Of a DNA stretch of 64,000 nt, positions 22,130 to 33,974 are shown in pieces (the first letter of the stretch is position 1; each line of letters begins with the position of its first letter). The translations under genes were made by a program, and so were the position numbers. The stretch covers positions 97,572 to 161,571 of the forward strand of contig JAKUCV010000874.1 in the NCBI GenBank assembly GCA_028386065.3, written 5' to 3'. The notes under the pieces were generated by a model that ran no database searches, was not told where the DNA came from, and saw only the letters and a list, made by a program, of their open reading frames with translations. The DNA comes from Turnera subulata (lineage: Eukaryota > Streptophyta > Magnoliopsida > Malpighiales > Passifloraceae).

Positions 22130-24520
22130 CTCCCCCTTGAATGTCATTGTGCATTGGGTAGAATACGCTTTAGGGAGAACTGCCTCATTAAAAACCTTAC
22201 CAAGAAAAACCCAGTGGGATAAAAACTTGGTGAAGGAAAAAAGAGTGCAGTGCGTATTCTTCTCCCCCTCATTTTGGCCTCTATAGATTTCCTGATATCG
22301 TTGCATGCCGATCGTCCTTGTCAGCTTCTGGTGACGTGTATTTTGTCTGATCATATCTTCAATTGGACAGAGTTGGCAGCATAATCTTCATAATTTTGTC
22401 GTTGGAGCGTCTATCTTGCCATCTTGCTTTTGTAGTCCCGATGTTATTGCAATATCATGTGTAAAGTTGTGGTTGATGTCCGTCTCTACTTTATGTGGAC
22501 TGAATAAGGGATCTACATCTGCAAAATCAATTTTACTCTCTTTCGGGTTTACTGGATTACACATTTGTTATTCCCCGAAGATAAGAGCAAATACATATAA
22601 CGCCGATAGGCTTAAATCAAAAGCTTCAGGCTTTATATTACAAGCAATACATATTGCACTTAGACAGGGCACTCCAGGACCAGTCTAATAGCACGGTATT
22701 CGGAAGCTTCTTTGGGAGTTCCAATCATAAATGAGTTTATCCATACTCAAAATGATTTAAATTATGCAAAGATCAATTCAATTCTATTTTGTAATTTCCC
22801 GGGAATTAGTTGCTTCAGGAAACTTGGATCCTTCAGGGATCTTCATGTATATATCATGACTTATGGATCCATAATAATAGGCTGTAAGAGCATTCATTAG
22901 ATGCATTTCTAATACTTTTCACATACTGCCAGACAAAAGTAATTGCATCCACCACAAGGGAGTATATCTCCTCATAATTAATACCTGGTCGTTTAGGTAA
23001 AACTTTGTGCCAAAAACCGTGCTTTATATCTCATATTCTTTCCCGCACAAATTCCCATTTTATGACCAGTTGAATTTTACACCTTCTGGTGTATGGACTA
23101 CAGGTCCGGAAATTTCTCGCTTCGAGCGAGTCCAACACAGCCTTTAATCATGTTTCTCTATTTTGGCCAATCATACTGCGCCTACATTCGTCAAATGTAG
23201 GTTAATGATCCTCATTTTAATTAGCGCTATATTATAAATAAAATAAGTATTCCATCGACGGTTATTTCCACGTCGGTTCCATCTTATTTCTGACACTGTA
23301 ATTGAGATCTTATCATGCTTATTTATTTCAGGTACCTGAGTTACTTCTGGAACCTTATCACTTTGTGTCAGAGAATCAACCTCTTCTAGAGGACTTTTAA
23401 TTCAAACCTCTACTGGAGGCTATATTTTTCTTACTGGGCCATCTTATCACATTTGCTCCTTTTTTTCTATTGAGAATTTCTTTTCTTTTTTGGAACCGAG
23501 TATAAACTATAGATTCATTTGCATACTTATATTGTTCTTCAGGAACATCAATTTATACAGGAGCATTTGCAGCTGGTATATGGTCACACTTAATTTAAAT
23601 GTGTCTGGCAATTGCATATCAACTTTCCTGCAAATGAATCATCTTCTGTTGAACTTCAGGTTCACATTAATTTATATGAGGATCAATATTCATATATATT
23701 ATGCATTTCAACAAACTTGATCCAGCTGCTTCTTTCTCCCCTTGATGTTGGGTATACACACATATCGAATTATCAATAAGCAAATCTTGCTATAAATAAA
23801 TCTCCAATCTTTTAGTCAATAGTCTCAATAATGTTGTGATTTGATGGAGATTACCCAACATCTATTCCCAACCTTCTTTAAGGACGAGATTAACTATGCT
23901 GTGGTGGAGCATAATATACTGTACAACCAACGGTCCGAAGATGGGAGATATTTTGTGACCAAGAACCAATGGGGAGAACTTATGATCTTATAATATCTTA
24001 TTGGCTTGATGCACATTTACTGCGTATAAAATACCATAGTCATATTTCATCAATAGTCCTGCAATCAATAGTCAATATGGCCCAGATCTCTTTGGGTTTA
24101 TTTCCAATGATATACATTCTCCATTGAAGAAACATACCAGCATAATCTAGACATATAGTCTAATAATATGAGCAGGGATATGCACCTGCAAGTGGCTTAA
24201 TCATTAGAACAAGTGCGCACAATACCAACTTGCATCACATAATAGACCATCTAGTCGATGCATCGTAAAAATTACCTAGATGGTCAACGCAACGGATTTA
24301 TCATTCCGCGTTTATGTCCCTGAACTATTCTCAAACTTGCTGGTGATACTCGGCCATTCTCATCTTAGGAAGACCGTATAATAACTTTCGCAGCAAACAA
24401 ACTCATAGAAATTCATTGATTGTAAAACTTCTGGTTTTTCAATAAATGATCAATAAATTTCGTGCATCATTATTGACCCGGGATGGCACAACCGGTCATG
24501 CCAAACAATAAGTCCATGTA

Positions 24521-26504
24521 CCAACTTCAAGTTGGTGCCAGCTTCATGCTGGATAACTTAGAAAAATTATTTACCAGCTTCTGGCTGGTGCATACAAGCT
24601 ATAAATTACATATCTATCAGCCAACTTCTAGTTGGTCTCAGCTTCAGGCTGTATAAACTTGTGTATTTAAACACTTAAAATTTCTAGCTTCAGGCTAGAG
24701 CATTTCAGCTTCTGCCTTGATATGTCAAGTTTTGATTACTCAACTGCTAGCTTCAGACTAGCTATACATGTGCCAATTTTAGGCTTATTTCTGCCACTCA
24801 TGTCAAAAAGATCAGAATTATTGGACAATAATTAAAGTAGTGGCAAACTTTTCCAAAAACAAGACCTCGAAGATTGAAAAGTTTTGGAGTTTACTGACAA
24901 ATAATGCATAAGTTTTAATTGCCGAAAAAATCTTCTGGATCTTTTCGGAGACAGAAATATGGTCCACATTTGAAAAAAAATTGACACCTAGCAGTCTAAT
25001 CTCAGACTATAAGAAGGGGAGGCGGTTGAGACAGGAAGATGCAGAAAACTCAGAAAATTCAACAAGACAAGAAAAATGCCTTCCCCGGCTACTGTTTTCT
25101 TTGTTGAGGGTGCCTCTCTAGGAAGAAGAAATAGGTTAGCTTATAGTATGGTGAATGAGCAGCAAGAGAAATTACCGAATGATCTGGCGAGAATTCCTCA
25201 ATTAGCGTTTGTTGATGAACTATATTCATCTAGGTTCTTTGTAACTCCTATGGAAGAAACATTCTTCCTAGAGGACCAAAGCAATCTAAGGACTTCCTTT
25301 TATGGCTCGGCTAATTCTATTATGTTTTTCATACCTAATAGACTGCAGGATTTTCAGCTAGAGCCTTCATGTCAAATTTTAAATCAAAGCAGTTATTATC
25401 AGGTTTGCATGATGGCTCGGAGCGTCACAAGGGTGACTGGGTTACCACCTACATGGCCTAAGGTACGACTTTTACTGTGGAATTGCAGGGGAATAGCAAG
25501 AAGGTCTCAAGACTTTGTGCGTACCCTAAGGGATTTGAAGAATCAGTACAAGCCTAACATGGTACTGATTACTGAGACTTTGTGGTAAGCAGGAGAGAAT
25601 CATGGTGTGATTCCACTTCGTTTTCCTTCAACGAATCGGTTTGAGATACCTGGAGAAAACAACATGGGTGGTATGTGGTTCTCCTGGAACGACAGTGTTA
25701 GGGTCAACATTAATGGTGAGGCTCAGAGTTTCAGGGTTAATGTTGAACCCAACAGATAGAGTACTGTTTAAACATATGTATGAGAACCATTCTTCTTTGA
25801 ATGTTCTCCAGTTATGTATCCGTTTATGCAATAATAATATGCATGTTTGCTTTGAGTCTTTTCATTTATTATCTCATTTACGCTTATAGGCACAAATAAT
25901 TTTACAATCTTATTCGCTTCAGGGAATAAATCAAAGTCAATTCATTGGGATCCATAATAATTCAGTTTATTACTGGGGGTGTATGTACTCTTCAGGAGTA
26001 TATGCTCTTCCAGAGCGTAAATGTACGATCTTCTAGATCATAGTAAGATATGCGTTCTTCAGGAACGTACTTAATGCTCTTCTGGAGCGTGTTAATATAT
26101 TTTTTTTTTATTTCGAGATATCATATATTATGTTGACATCCACACATATAAACATATAATTCTCCCCCTGTGGATGTCAATTTTGCATTGTCTTTAAAAC
26201 TAATGCTTGAGCCATTGTACTAGAAACAATTATAACAGTACTGAAAGTAAATAAATTGCATTGCGAAATAATTTAAACTGAACATAAAATAAATTGAATA
26301 TAAAATAAATTGCTCCTTCAGGGTAAGCAAATATATTATCCACCTTCTGGTGGTTATACAATTTCCATCTTCTGGTGGTAATAGCTTTTATTTTCGATTT
26401 TCCTTTAAAGGATCTTCAGGATCTTTTGAACGGTAAGACTTCCAGTCTTCGTCGTATTCTCTTTTATTGAGTCTGTTGGACGCTTATATTTAGTCTTCCA
26501 GACT
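24521..26504. repeat. Array of short dispersed palindromes centred on CTTC
   Basis: At least 18 imperfect palindromes of 13-15 bp occur in two clusters, 24521-24761 and 25986-26504. Examples are CCAGCTTCTGGCTGG (24574), CCAACTTCTAGTTGG (24621), CTAGCTTCAGGCTAG (24684), CGTTCTTCAGGAACG (26053) and GATCTTCAGGATC (26411). The arms differ between units but the core CTTCNGG or CTTCCAG recurs. Further single units lie at 22827-22841 and 23533-23547. Confidence 0.85.
25076..25760 (+). pseudogene. LINE endonuclease-like fragment inside Copia element 1
   Basis: An open frame of 170 codons (25076-25588) ends in LLLWNCRGIARRSQDFVRTL, then PNMVLITETLW. This is the N-terminal beginning of a plant LINE ORF2 endonuclease, where WNCRG and the E of the ET motif are hallmarks. 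After a TAA at 25586-25588 the same frame continues to about 25756 with GGMWFSWNDSVRVNI, which fits the next endonuclease strand. About 135 residues precede WNCRG and match nothing I know. It lies antisense to its Copia host. No RT part is present. Confidence 0.6.
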
Positions 26505-26941
26505 AGTATCATGTAAATTCCTGTCCGCATTTGATACCCATAATAAATTTCTTCTGGAAATTATAAGGGTCTTGAATAACATAGGTTAAATAAAATTAAA
26601 GACTGAAATGAAAGAAATAAACATAGGCCTTTCTTTAATTAGCCCAATGAAGAATCAATAACCAAAAAATTAAAAGCAATGGGCCTAACATAAATTAGCC
26701 CAATTAAAATAAATGACTAAAAATTAAATACAATAGACCTTTTAATAGCCCAATCATAATTAAAAACATAAAATATGCTTACTCGATAAATCTTTCAGCA
26801 ATAATATATATAATATATCATATTAATACATGGGCCTTTTAAGAAAAAATTAGCCCAATAAAAATTAAATAACTGCAAATTAAAGGCGATGGGCCCTATA
26901 TGAGCCCATTTAAAATGTAAAGGAAAGCAATAAAATAAATA

Positions 26942-27143
26942 CTTGCCGGGAAAATTCCGAGGCGCTGAATTTCAGCCAAATACAAAATAAGTTTGATAGC
27001 CTTCCGGGCTTGCCCGGAAAAATCCCGAGATGTTAAATTCCGGCCAAGCACTTCTGGACTTGCCGGGAAAATCCCGAGATGCTAAATTCCAGCCAAGCAG
27101 TTCTGGACTTGCCAGGAAAATCCCGAGATGCTAAATTCCGGGT
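26942..27143. repeat. Tandem repeat of about 49 bp in the Copia leader region
   Basis: Units start at about 26942, 27009, 27059 and 27108 with CTTGCCGGGAAAATCCCGAG-like sequence, followed by a TGCTAAATTCC block. The core CGGGAAAATCCCG is itself palindromic. The third and fourth units are the most alike. Confidence 0.75.
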
Positions 27144-27361
27144 TCGTCGAATCCCGACCGAACACTGTTCATGGTCGCCGGATTCCGGCCAAAAATTACT
27201 GTTCACACCAGAATCCGGCCAAAAAAATACTGCCCGTGAACTTTCCATTAACAACATCACAATCTCATCAACAATTCACAGCAACAATTAAACAACAACA
27301 ACAATCCAACAATAATGATTAAACCAATCAAAAACAACGAAAAAAAAATATACCTAGTAAC

Positions 27362-27745
27362 ATGGCTGCTGGCGATGGCGAGGCGGCGTCGGGGTGACGC
27401 CGGGCGCAGGCGGCGAAGGCGCGACGAGGGCGCGGCGAGAGTGCGGCGGAGGCGTGCCGAGGGCACGGCGAAGGGCGATGGTGGCAGGCTCGTCTGCCGT
27501 TCGTGCGTGGGAAGGCAGACCCGACTGCACTGTTCGGGTCGCCGGATCTTGCACCGGGTCTCGCCTCCCTGCTGGCGCATCCGACGCCGGCTGTGGACGG
27601 GAGAGGAGCCGTTGTGGTCGCGGCGGCTCGTGGAGTCCGATGGTGGTGGTGGTGCGTCGAACGACGGCGCAAAACGTCACGCCAGAGGTGACGGGTTTCC
27701 TCGCCGGAAAATGGTCCTTCTTCTTCTCCCGGCCGGCAGCGGTGC
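27362..27745. other. GC-rich leader island of Copia element 1
   Basis: A sharp switch from AT-rich to strongly GC-rich sequence dominated by GGCG/CGGC words, with open frames on both strands. The frames look like by-products of composition (Arg, Gly, Ala, Pro, Ser-rich on both strands), so I do not call a gene. Similar islands lie in the chromovirus LTRs (7290-7480, 14890-15110) and in the solo LTR (55600-56200). Confidence 0.6.
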
Positions 27746-27789
27746 AAGTGGATTCAAGCACTAATTAGAGCACCTTCGTGCTGATAACG

Positions 27790-28012
27790 TGTTGTAAAAA
27801 AATGTAATTTATGGAAGGATTTGGGAGAAGAAGAAAAAGGATGGAGGAAGAAAATAGGGAGGAACTCGGGTTGCAACCCGTTTTTCATCTTCTTTTTTTT
27901 TCTGATTTTCATTCTCATATATATAATACAAATGGAGTGGACAAAGTTCAGTTTAGTCCCTCAAAATGACATTCACTACATTTTGATCCCTCAAAATAAT
28001 AAATTTATAACA
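27790..28012 (-). repeat. 5' LTR of Copia element 1
   Basis: 223 bp. The adjacent PBS-like TTATCAGCACGA (about 27777-27788, minus) lies next to its 3' end on the minus strand. Confidence 0.9.
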
Positions 28013-28017
28013 CTCAC

Positions 28018-30304
28018 TCTCTTTTTTCGTTTTTTCTTTTTTTTTTTTCCAATTTTTCGATGTGAAAGTGAAAGGATTAGTTAATCTTCGTGTCACCTTC
28101 TGTTTCATGTCATGCTTTCGTAGTTCAGTTTCCATAACTGTCGTCGCATTTAAGCTTTCTGTTCTGTTTTTTTTTTTTTTTTTTGGTGAAAAGAATTTGA
28201 AACATTATCCACAAAAGCAGTTTAGATAACGGTGGGCTTATATTAGGCCGAAAGCAGTTGAGTACGAGGTAAGAAGTATACGCCTACATGGTAATCTCTT
28301 CTCGATAAGATGTGCAGAACTATTTTCGCGGCAATGGACTCTGAGCACCACGCCCACTGCCAAACTTTATATAGAAATAGAACGACCAAAAGAAGAAAAG
28401 GTAGGTGCAGCACGCAGGTATTGTTTTTCCCTTGGCAAAAAAAAAAAAAAAGGTTTTCAGTAAGATTTTTAATGTTTCTTGTAGGGATAAATTGATAGCT
28501 TGGGCATCTTCAATGCCGATTAATGACTACCACCAGTTGTATAATGACGACGATTTTGTATATTTACATCCGATGTTTTTCACTGTGAATCTCTTTGCAA
28601 TGCAAGTCCCTGAGCATATATGTTGTATTGTCTTCTCATTCTTCTCTCCAATTCTTCTTCTGACAGGATCCATAAGTTGAAGCGAAGAACTTTTTAAAGG
28701 CTGTAAATAGTCAGTGAGTGAGTCTGGTGCAAGCAAAATTTTGTCTTCAGCTTTCCACATACAGCAGCATACGGGAATATATATGGCTAATATCCTTTTC
28801 ATATTAGTCATTTGTTTCTGGGCCAAAATGGTGTATTGCTTCTACTCGGAGCGGTGGGTGTACCCGTGCCCGTTTCATTCTGGTTTCAGTTTCTTTGATG
28901 ATTGAAAATTGTTCTGTGTTCGACGTGGTGGCGTTTATACTGCTCTCAGTCTAAATCAGGGCACTCTTAGCTCATAGATCTAGCTAGAATAAGGCTGCCA
29001 CACAATCCAGAAAACTTGTAAGAAAAAACGTTTGTACATTCCCAAGTGTTCTCTAGTACTGTTTTCCAGAAACAGAATCTCACCACCAATAGTAAATGAG
29101 CATGAAAATCTCCTCAGAAACGTCGCCAATCTCACTCAACACAGGATTTTTTCCTGATTTTCTACAAAAGCAGTCTTTAGCGCTGTTGGATTATGATGCC
29201 ATGTCAGTGACCAGTTTAAAATTAAAAATTTAATGTTTGGTCTCGTCATAAGGCTCGATATATATTCATTGGCTAACCCATTAAATCATAAACAAAATTC
29301 AAGCCATGCAATTGTGGTAGTAATCAATCTGTCAACGAAATAGGGCTATACTTGAGACTGTTTGGGCAATGCCAAACATTTAACAGTTCAGGATTTGAGA
29401 AAGTCTAAATGCTTGCTTATCCAACATTACGTCGATTCTAACTCCACCTCCGCTTAATGTTCTTACCAAAGTGTGAGTTTATGACTCTTTATTTGACAAA
29501 GCGAGTCCACATTATGATGCCAAATGTTGTAGAAACGATACTTAAAACAAAATTGTCGTTAAAGATTAGTTTAAGAATCCAATTTGGCGACAGATTACTC
29601 TTTTCAAATCATCGACGCAAAACGGGTTGCTAGATATTTAACAAAGTTATGGTTCCACAGCCGGCCGGCCACAACTTAACTTTTCCAATATAAACAAACC
29701 GGCACTATCATGTAAGAAGCAACACGGCTACACCAAATGGGTCAACACACGCCAGCTACACAAAGTTAACTCATAAGGGCAAGGCCAGTGTATAACCACC
29801 ATTCATCAACATGCCACTTCGCTGATCAGAATCCGCCACATATCACTCACAGAGATAAGACAGAAAAGCCTGCAGAAATGCCTCGGGGCATATAGCAAAA
29901 AGGACTGGACCTGATTCAATTTCAAAATTGCTGATTTGAGAACAGCAACAGCTTCCTGTCGTAAAGGTCACTACGAGCGTTACGTTAGTTCACATATGTC
30001 CTGTCCCCCTAGTCCTGCTCTCCTTCTAATGCTACCGCTTCGTTTTCATTCCTTAATGGCATACAGATAGGCACAGAAGCCGAAGCCGAAGGTAACCCCA
30101 TTTTTCATGATAAGTATTTAAGCAGTGTTGAATTATGATGTTAAACGACCAAAATAGCTCAAAAATAATACGGCTTGATATTAGTTCAAATATGCATCAT
30201 AAGAAGTCAACAATAACCGAAATCTAAGCAACGGTACATCTCAAGAGACTACAACCAAACCCAAATTGGTTCTCAACTCTTCATTGTAACGAGATGCCTG
30301 CATA
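28018..30304. other. Intergenic, no gene seen
   Basis: Mixed AT-rich sequence with poly-T (28166-28185) and poly-A (28438-28451) runs. No coding motif was recognised on either strand. The last 120 bases (about 30180-30304) resemble the 3' flank of the second CPN10 gene at about 48555-48665, so they are probably its 3' UTR and flank. Confidence 0.5.
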
Positions 30305-31847
30305 TCAGTCATGGAGAGTTCCCAGGATATCTTCATCTCGGTACAGATGAAACCTGAAACAGTAAATAGAACCAAAAGGGAAGGATATCAAATCAGACTA
30401 ACTCATTGTTACAGGTTGGCAACAATATTTGATATTTTAAATCAAAAACAGAATCGGAAGTCATGTAATTGGGGCAGAATCTTAATCAAACATGTTTGGC
30501 CTGGGTTAACAAGGAGGACCTGGACTTGCTACAATGAGTTTTTTGGCATCCCTCAAAACCAGAAGAGAAAATAAACATCAAATCAAACATGCTCACCCAA
30601 AATACACTAATCTTTCAATATAATACCTTGAAATTATTTCCAAAACTGTGGCTGCTTATCCAACATAATGAACCTAAAACAACTTGGATCTTAAGCACGC
30701 AACAAAAAACCAATATACCAATGTGGGGTTGGTCCAAGTTCTAAGCCACTCAGTTCAGCTTGTTGGGAGACATACCTACCATAGCCAGGTGGGTGACCAG
30801 GTTGGACCCGAATTAGTCAAGGCAAATCCCTAAATACCTGATGAGCACCCAAAACAACCACTATGGCTAAACACACCTATGACAGTTTTTAGATTGGATG
30901 GACAGCACCACATAGAGCAAACTTTTTGAGAGGTGAAGAGTATAGAACAGAGACAGAAGAGGGAATTTGAGCATCAAATTTCATATAATCTCTAGTTGGG
31001 AATATCTTCTTATTCATAGTCTAAAGCAAATTATTCCATTGGCATAATAGATCAAAGGCACGGAAGAAAATAAAACGATCATCATCAATGTGCATTCAAC
31101 CATCGGTCATCTGATGACCTCCATTAACCACCACATGTCAACAAGCTGCTACACACAATTTAAAATAAGAGGCAAATGGCAAGCATTTGACGCGATACAG
31201 GTAGAGTGAGCTACAAAACAATGTTACCCAAAAGGTTGCAAAAATTCTGATTGTGACCTAACAGAGTGTGACCAGAATGTAATCAAACAGATCTCAGCAA
31301 CTCACAATGCCAATGAAACGAACCCAGGCTTTGGATACAAAATAAAGTTGAAACACTAAAATTGTATTATTAGGCGGAGCCTTGCCAGATAAATAGCATA
31401 CATAAGCGAAGAACACACAATATATAGAATCCTCAAGTCAGTGAAAAGTTTTTTTTAAAAAAAAAAAAAGGAAAAAGACTCACTCTTTTTCACCGAGTTT
31501 GACTTGGGTGCCGCCGTACTCGGGCAGAAGGACGGTGTCTCCTTCCTTGAAGGTTACAGGGATGGTGTCGCCGTTTTTACCGTGGGCTCCGGGGCCCACC
31601 GCCACCACTTTCGCAGCATTGAGCTGCAATCGTAATTACATCTTCGAATCATAATTGCTTGCAGGAAAAGAAGAAGAAGAAGAAGAAGAAGATGAGCCTG
31701 AAAATACAAAAACAAGGAGAAAGAGGGGAATTAAGAAGGGACCTGGGCGGCTTTTTCAGGGAGGAGGATGCCGGAGTTGGTCTTGGCAGGAGCCACGATC
31801 TTCTCCACCAGAATACGGTTCAGCGACGGGAGCAGGCGCCTTGCCAT
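30305..31847 (-). CDS. CPN10: 10-kDa chaperonin (CPN10/GroES type), copy 1
   Basis: Three exons read by hand: 31847-31743, 31623-31484 and 30353-30305, giving 97 residues, the normal length for mitochondrial-type CPN10. Introns have GT..AG ends (119 and 1130 bp). CPN10 forms a seven-membered lid on Cpn60 for ATP-driven protein folding. The protein starts MARRLLPSLNRILVEKI. The mobile loop with SGILLP (residues about 25-30) that contacts Cpn60 is intact, as are VAVGPG and EGDTVLLPEYGG. It ends in EDILGTLHD. It resembles plant mitochondrial CPN10 rather than the double-domain chloroplast form. A LINE lies about 300 bp upstream. An (AAG)n run sits in intron 1 (31665-31693). Confidence 0.95.
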
Positions 31848-31985
31848 TTTCACGCGAGCGAAGGAAGACGAAGAGGAAACGGCGTAGAAGAAGCTTCTGG
31901 GTTTCTGGCTACGTTTGTGGTTTTTGTCCTCTAGGCTCTAAGAAGTGAAGAGGAAGTTGGGGATTGATTTTATATTGGGCACGAG

Positions 31986-32063
31986 TAGGGTTTAAGGGGG
32001 ATTTTTGGGTCAAATTCCAATACTGTCCATCTTTCCTCTGTTCCCACTCTCACTTTCTAGAAA
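31986..32063 (-). promoter_or_regulatory. CPN10 copy 1 upstream elements: telo-box and heat-shock-like palindrome
   Basis: On the minus strand AAACCCTA (31993-31986) is a telo-box, common in plant genes for translation and organelle proteins. TTCTAGAA (32055-32062) fits nTTCnnGAAn, a heat shock element unit. A TATA-like TATAAAA lies nearer the gene at about 31969-31977. The same two motifs in the same order precede copy 2. Confidence 0.55.
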
Positions 32064-32128
32064 GACCCATTTCCAAACCGGTCTCTTATCTTAACCCCTC
32101 GCTCACGGATATTGGTGTTGTTGTGTTT

Positions 32129-32143
32129 AACTGTTGTTTGTTA
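32129..32143. repeat. LINE target site duplication, left copy
   Basis: AACTGTTGTTTGTTA here and AACTGTTGTTTATTA at 38122-38136 match at 14 of 15 positions and flank the LINE. Confidence 0.8.
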
Positions 32144-32197
32144 GAAGAGACTTTTTCATTTATTAATATCTGGTAATAGGAGCCCACCTAGGGTTGG

Positions 32198-33933
32198 ATG
32201 ACAACTGCGCCGTCGGCGGGCGGGGTTCCACACCCGCCTGATCCTGTTCAAGAGACATCCACGGATGTTTCTATGCAACATGAAACGCAAGGCCAGTCGG
32301 GTAGTGATGTCCAGAAGTCGTTTAAGGCTGCGCTTGGCTCTCTGCCGCCGTCGTCGGGGCTTGAGGTGGATACAGAATTGGTACCTCTAGCGGGCGATGT
32401 TACTTCGATGATGACTGAAAGTCACTCTCTGACAATTTTCGGCAGCGCATACACAAACAATGGGAAGACACCGTTATCGTCAAGATGTGGGGCCGTTCCA
32501 TTGGATACAAGATGTTATGCAGTAGACTGCAGCGTTTGTGGAGGTTGCGGGGTGGGTTTAGGGTTAATAACAACTATTTCCTTGTCAAACTTGCGGATAA
32601 GGAGGATTATATGCATGCGTTAACTGGGGGTCCATGGGTGGTCTTAGATCATTATTTGACTGTGGAGCCATGGAAACCAAATTTTGAGCCTGCATCACAT
32701 AGAGTGACGTCTGTGGTGGCGTGGATCCTTGTGCCGGGGCTATCATCGGAGTTATACCAGTTGGCGATACTTAAGGAGATTGGAAATCATGTAGGCCAGT
32801 TTATCAGGGTTGATTACTCGACCCAGAAAACAGAGCGTGGACGATTCGCGAAGGCAGCTGTGGAGCTTGATTTGTCCACGCCTTTACAAACCAAGACATG
32901 TGTGGATGGCGTGTGGTACACTATTGTGTATGAGAATCTGCCCCAGATGTGTTTTGAGTGTGGTAGAGCAGGGCATGACATGTCTCACTGCCCATCGCGA
33001 TTGTCTACGGTGTCAAGCCCTAAAACTGCTGCACCGAAGTTTATTCCCGTGCAGCAAGCAGGACAGTCTTCAGTGGCCTCCCCAACTGATGTGTCTAAGG
33101 ACCCTATACTGGTGAGGGCAGGTGGCAGTGTAGGTGCAAAGTATGGGGAATGGATGCTGGTGTCCCCTCGTGTTCGGCCAGCGGCAAAGAAGTCTACTAA
33201 TGGTCCTTCTAAGGAGCCTAAAGAGAGTAATAAGGGGCAATCTAGTGGTTCCCGGTTTGATGTGCTGGCGGCGGGTGAGGAGCAAGGTGAGGGTCAGGTG
33301 TCTTACTCGGCCAGTGCTCGGCTTTCTGAGGCTAGAGTATGTTCATCCACCAGGAGCCCTAGTTCGAGCAAAGTTGTTGTAGGGGAGGTAACCAGGGCTG
33401 TGGAGAAAGTGAAGTCTGGTCAAAAACAAGTCGCGCATAAGGGTGTCTTTATTTGGGATGTTGAAGCTGATCATACAGCTCAGGATGCGCCGGTTTATAA
33501 ACGGGCTAGGGGACAGCATGGATACAACCTCTCGGGTGACGACTTAGCTAAGGCTGCCGTGGATGCTTCTAGGAAGGTTCCTAAGCCTAGAAAAGGTAAG
33601 ACGAAGGTAGGGGGAGGTGAGGAGAAATTTAATGTTTTGCATGGTGTTCTTGCTGAAGCTTTACCTACTCCTGTCTCTTTCCAATTACCCGTGGTGGGTC
33701 ATGTGGAGGGTTCTTCTTCTCTCCCTCATGTTCCTCTAGATGGGGGTGCAACTGCACCGTCTTCTTCCAGTATGGAGGTGGCTTTTGATCTTCGGGGTCA
33801 AGGCCACAGTGATACGGCTGTTCCGAGTGCCCCTAAGGAGGTAGCGGATGCTGCTCCTGTGACTGAACCGGCTTCTGGTGGAGATATGGATGATCTGGAT
33901 ATGGGTGATTCCACCATGCAAGTGGATGCCTAA
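32198..33933 (+). pseudogene. LINE ORF1 (DUF4283-like with CCHC zinc knuckle)
   Basis: From the ATG at 32198 the first frame runs to about 32420, where a one-base change shifts it. The following frame gives the conserved DUF4283 region: WGRSIGYKMLCSRLQRLW, then NNNYFLVKLADKEDY, GGPWVVLDHYLTVEPW and VPGLSSELY. One zinc knuckle (CFECGRAGHDMSHCP) follows, then a low-complexity tail ending in TAA at 33931-33933. The product would coat LINE RNA. Total about 575 codons. Confidence 0.85.
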
Positions 33934-33974
33934 GGCTGTATTTACGTATGGCGTTATTTCTAATCTATTGTTTT

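Larger units (their letters stand above)
21909..28012 (-). mobile_element. Copia-type LTR retrotransposon, degraded, with CTCAC target duplication
   Basis: Two near-identical LTRs of about 222 bp (21909-22129 and 27790-28012) have ends TGTT..AACA and are flanked by the same five bases CTCAC (21904-21908 and 28013-28017). Minus orientation is shown by the polypurine tract CAAGGGGGAG (22130-22139, minus) before the left LTR and a PBS-like TTATCAGCACGA beside the right one. Around 24440-24510 the minus strand still encodes a WHDRLCHPGS-like motif typical of the Copia GAG-pre-integrase domain. No long pol frame survives. Confidence 0.85.

Noticed and set aside
22400..23720. Possible host gene on the plus strand (open frames at 22416, 22712, 23490)
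   Set aside because: They lie antisense within the Copia element between its LTRs and match no host protein; they are remnants of the decayed pol region.
24521..26504. CRISPR-like array
   Set aside because: The spaced palindromes have different sequences, no constant direct repeat and no uniform spacer, and the DNA is a plant nuclear retroelement.
27257..27768. Several overlapping open frames on both strands in the Copia leader
   Set aside because: All are Arg/Ala/Pro/Gly-rich by-products of GGCG repeats; none has a domain motif and they compete in five frames.
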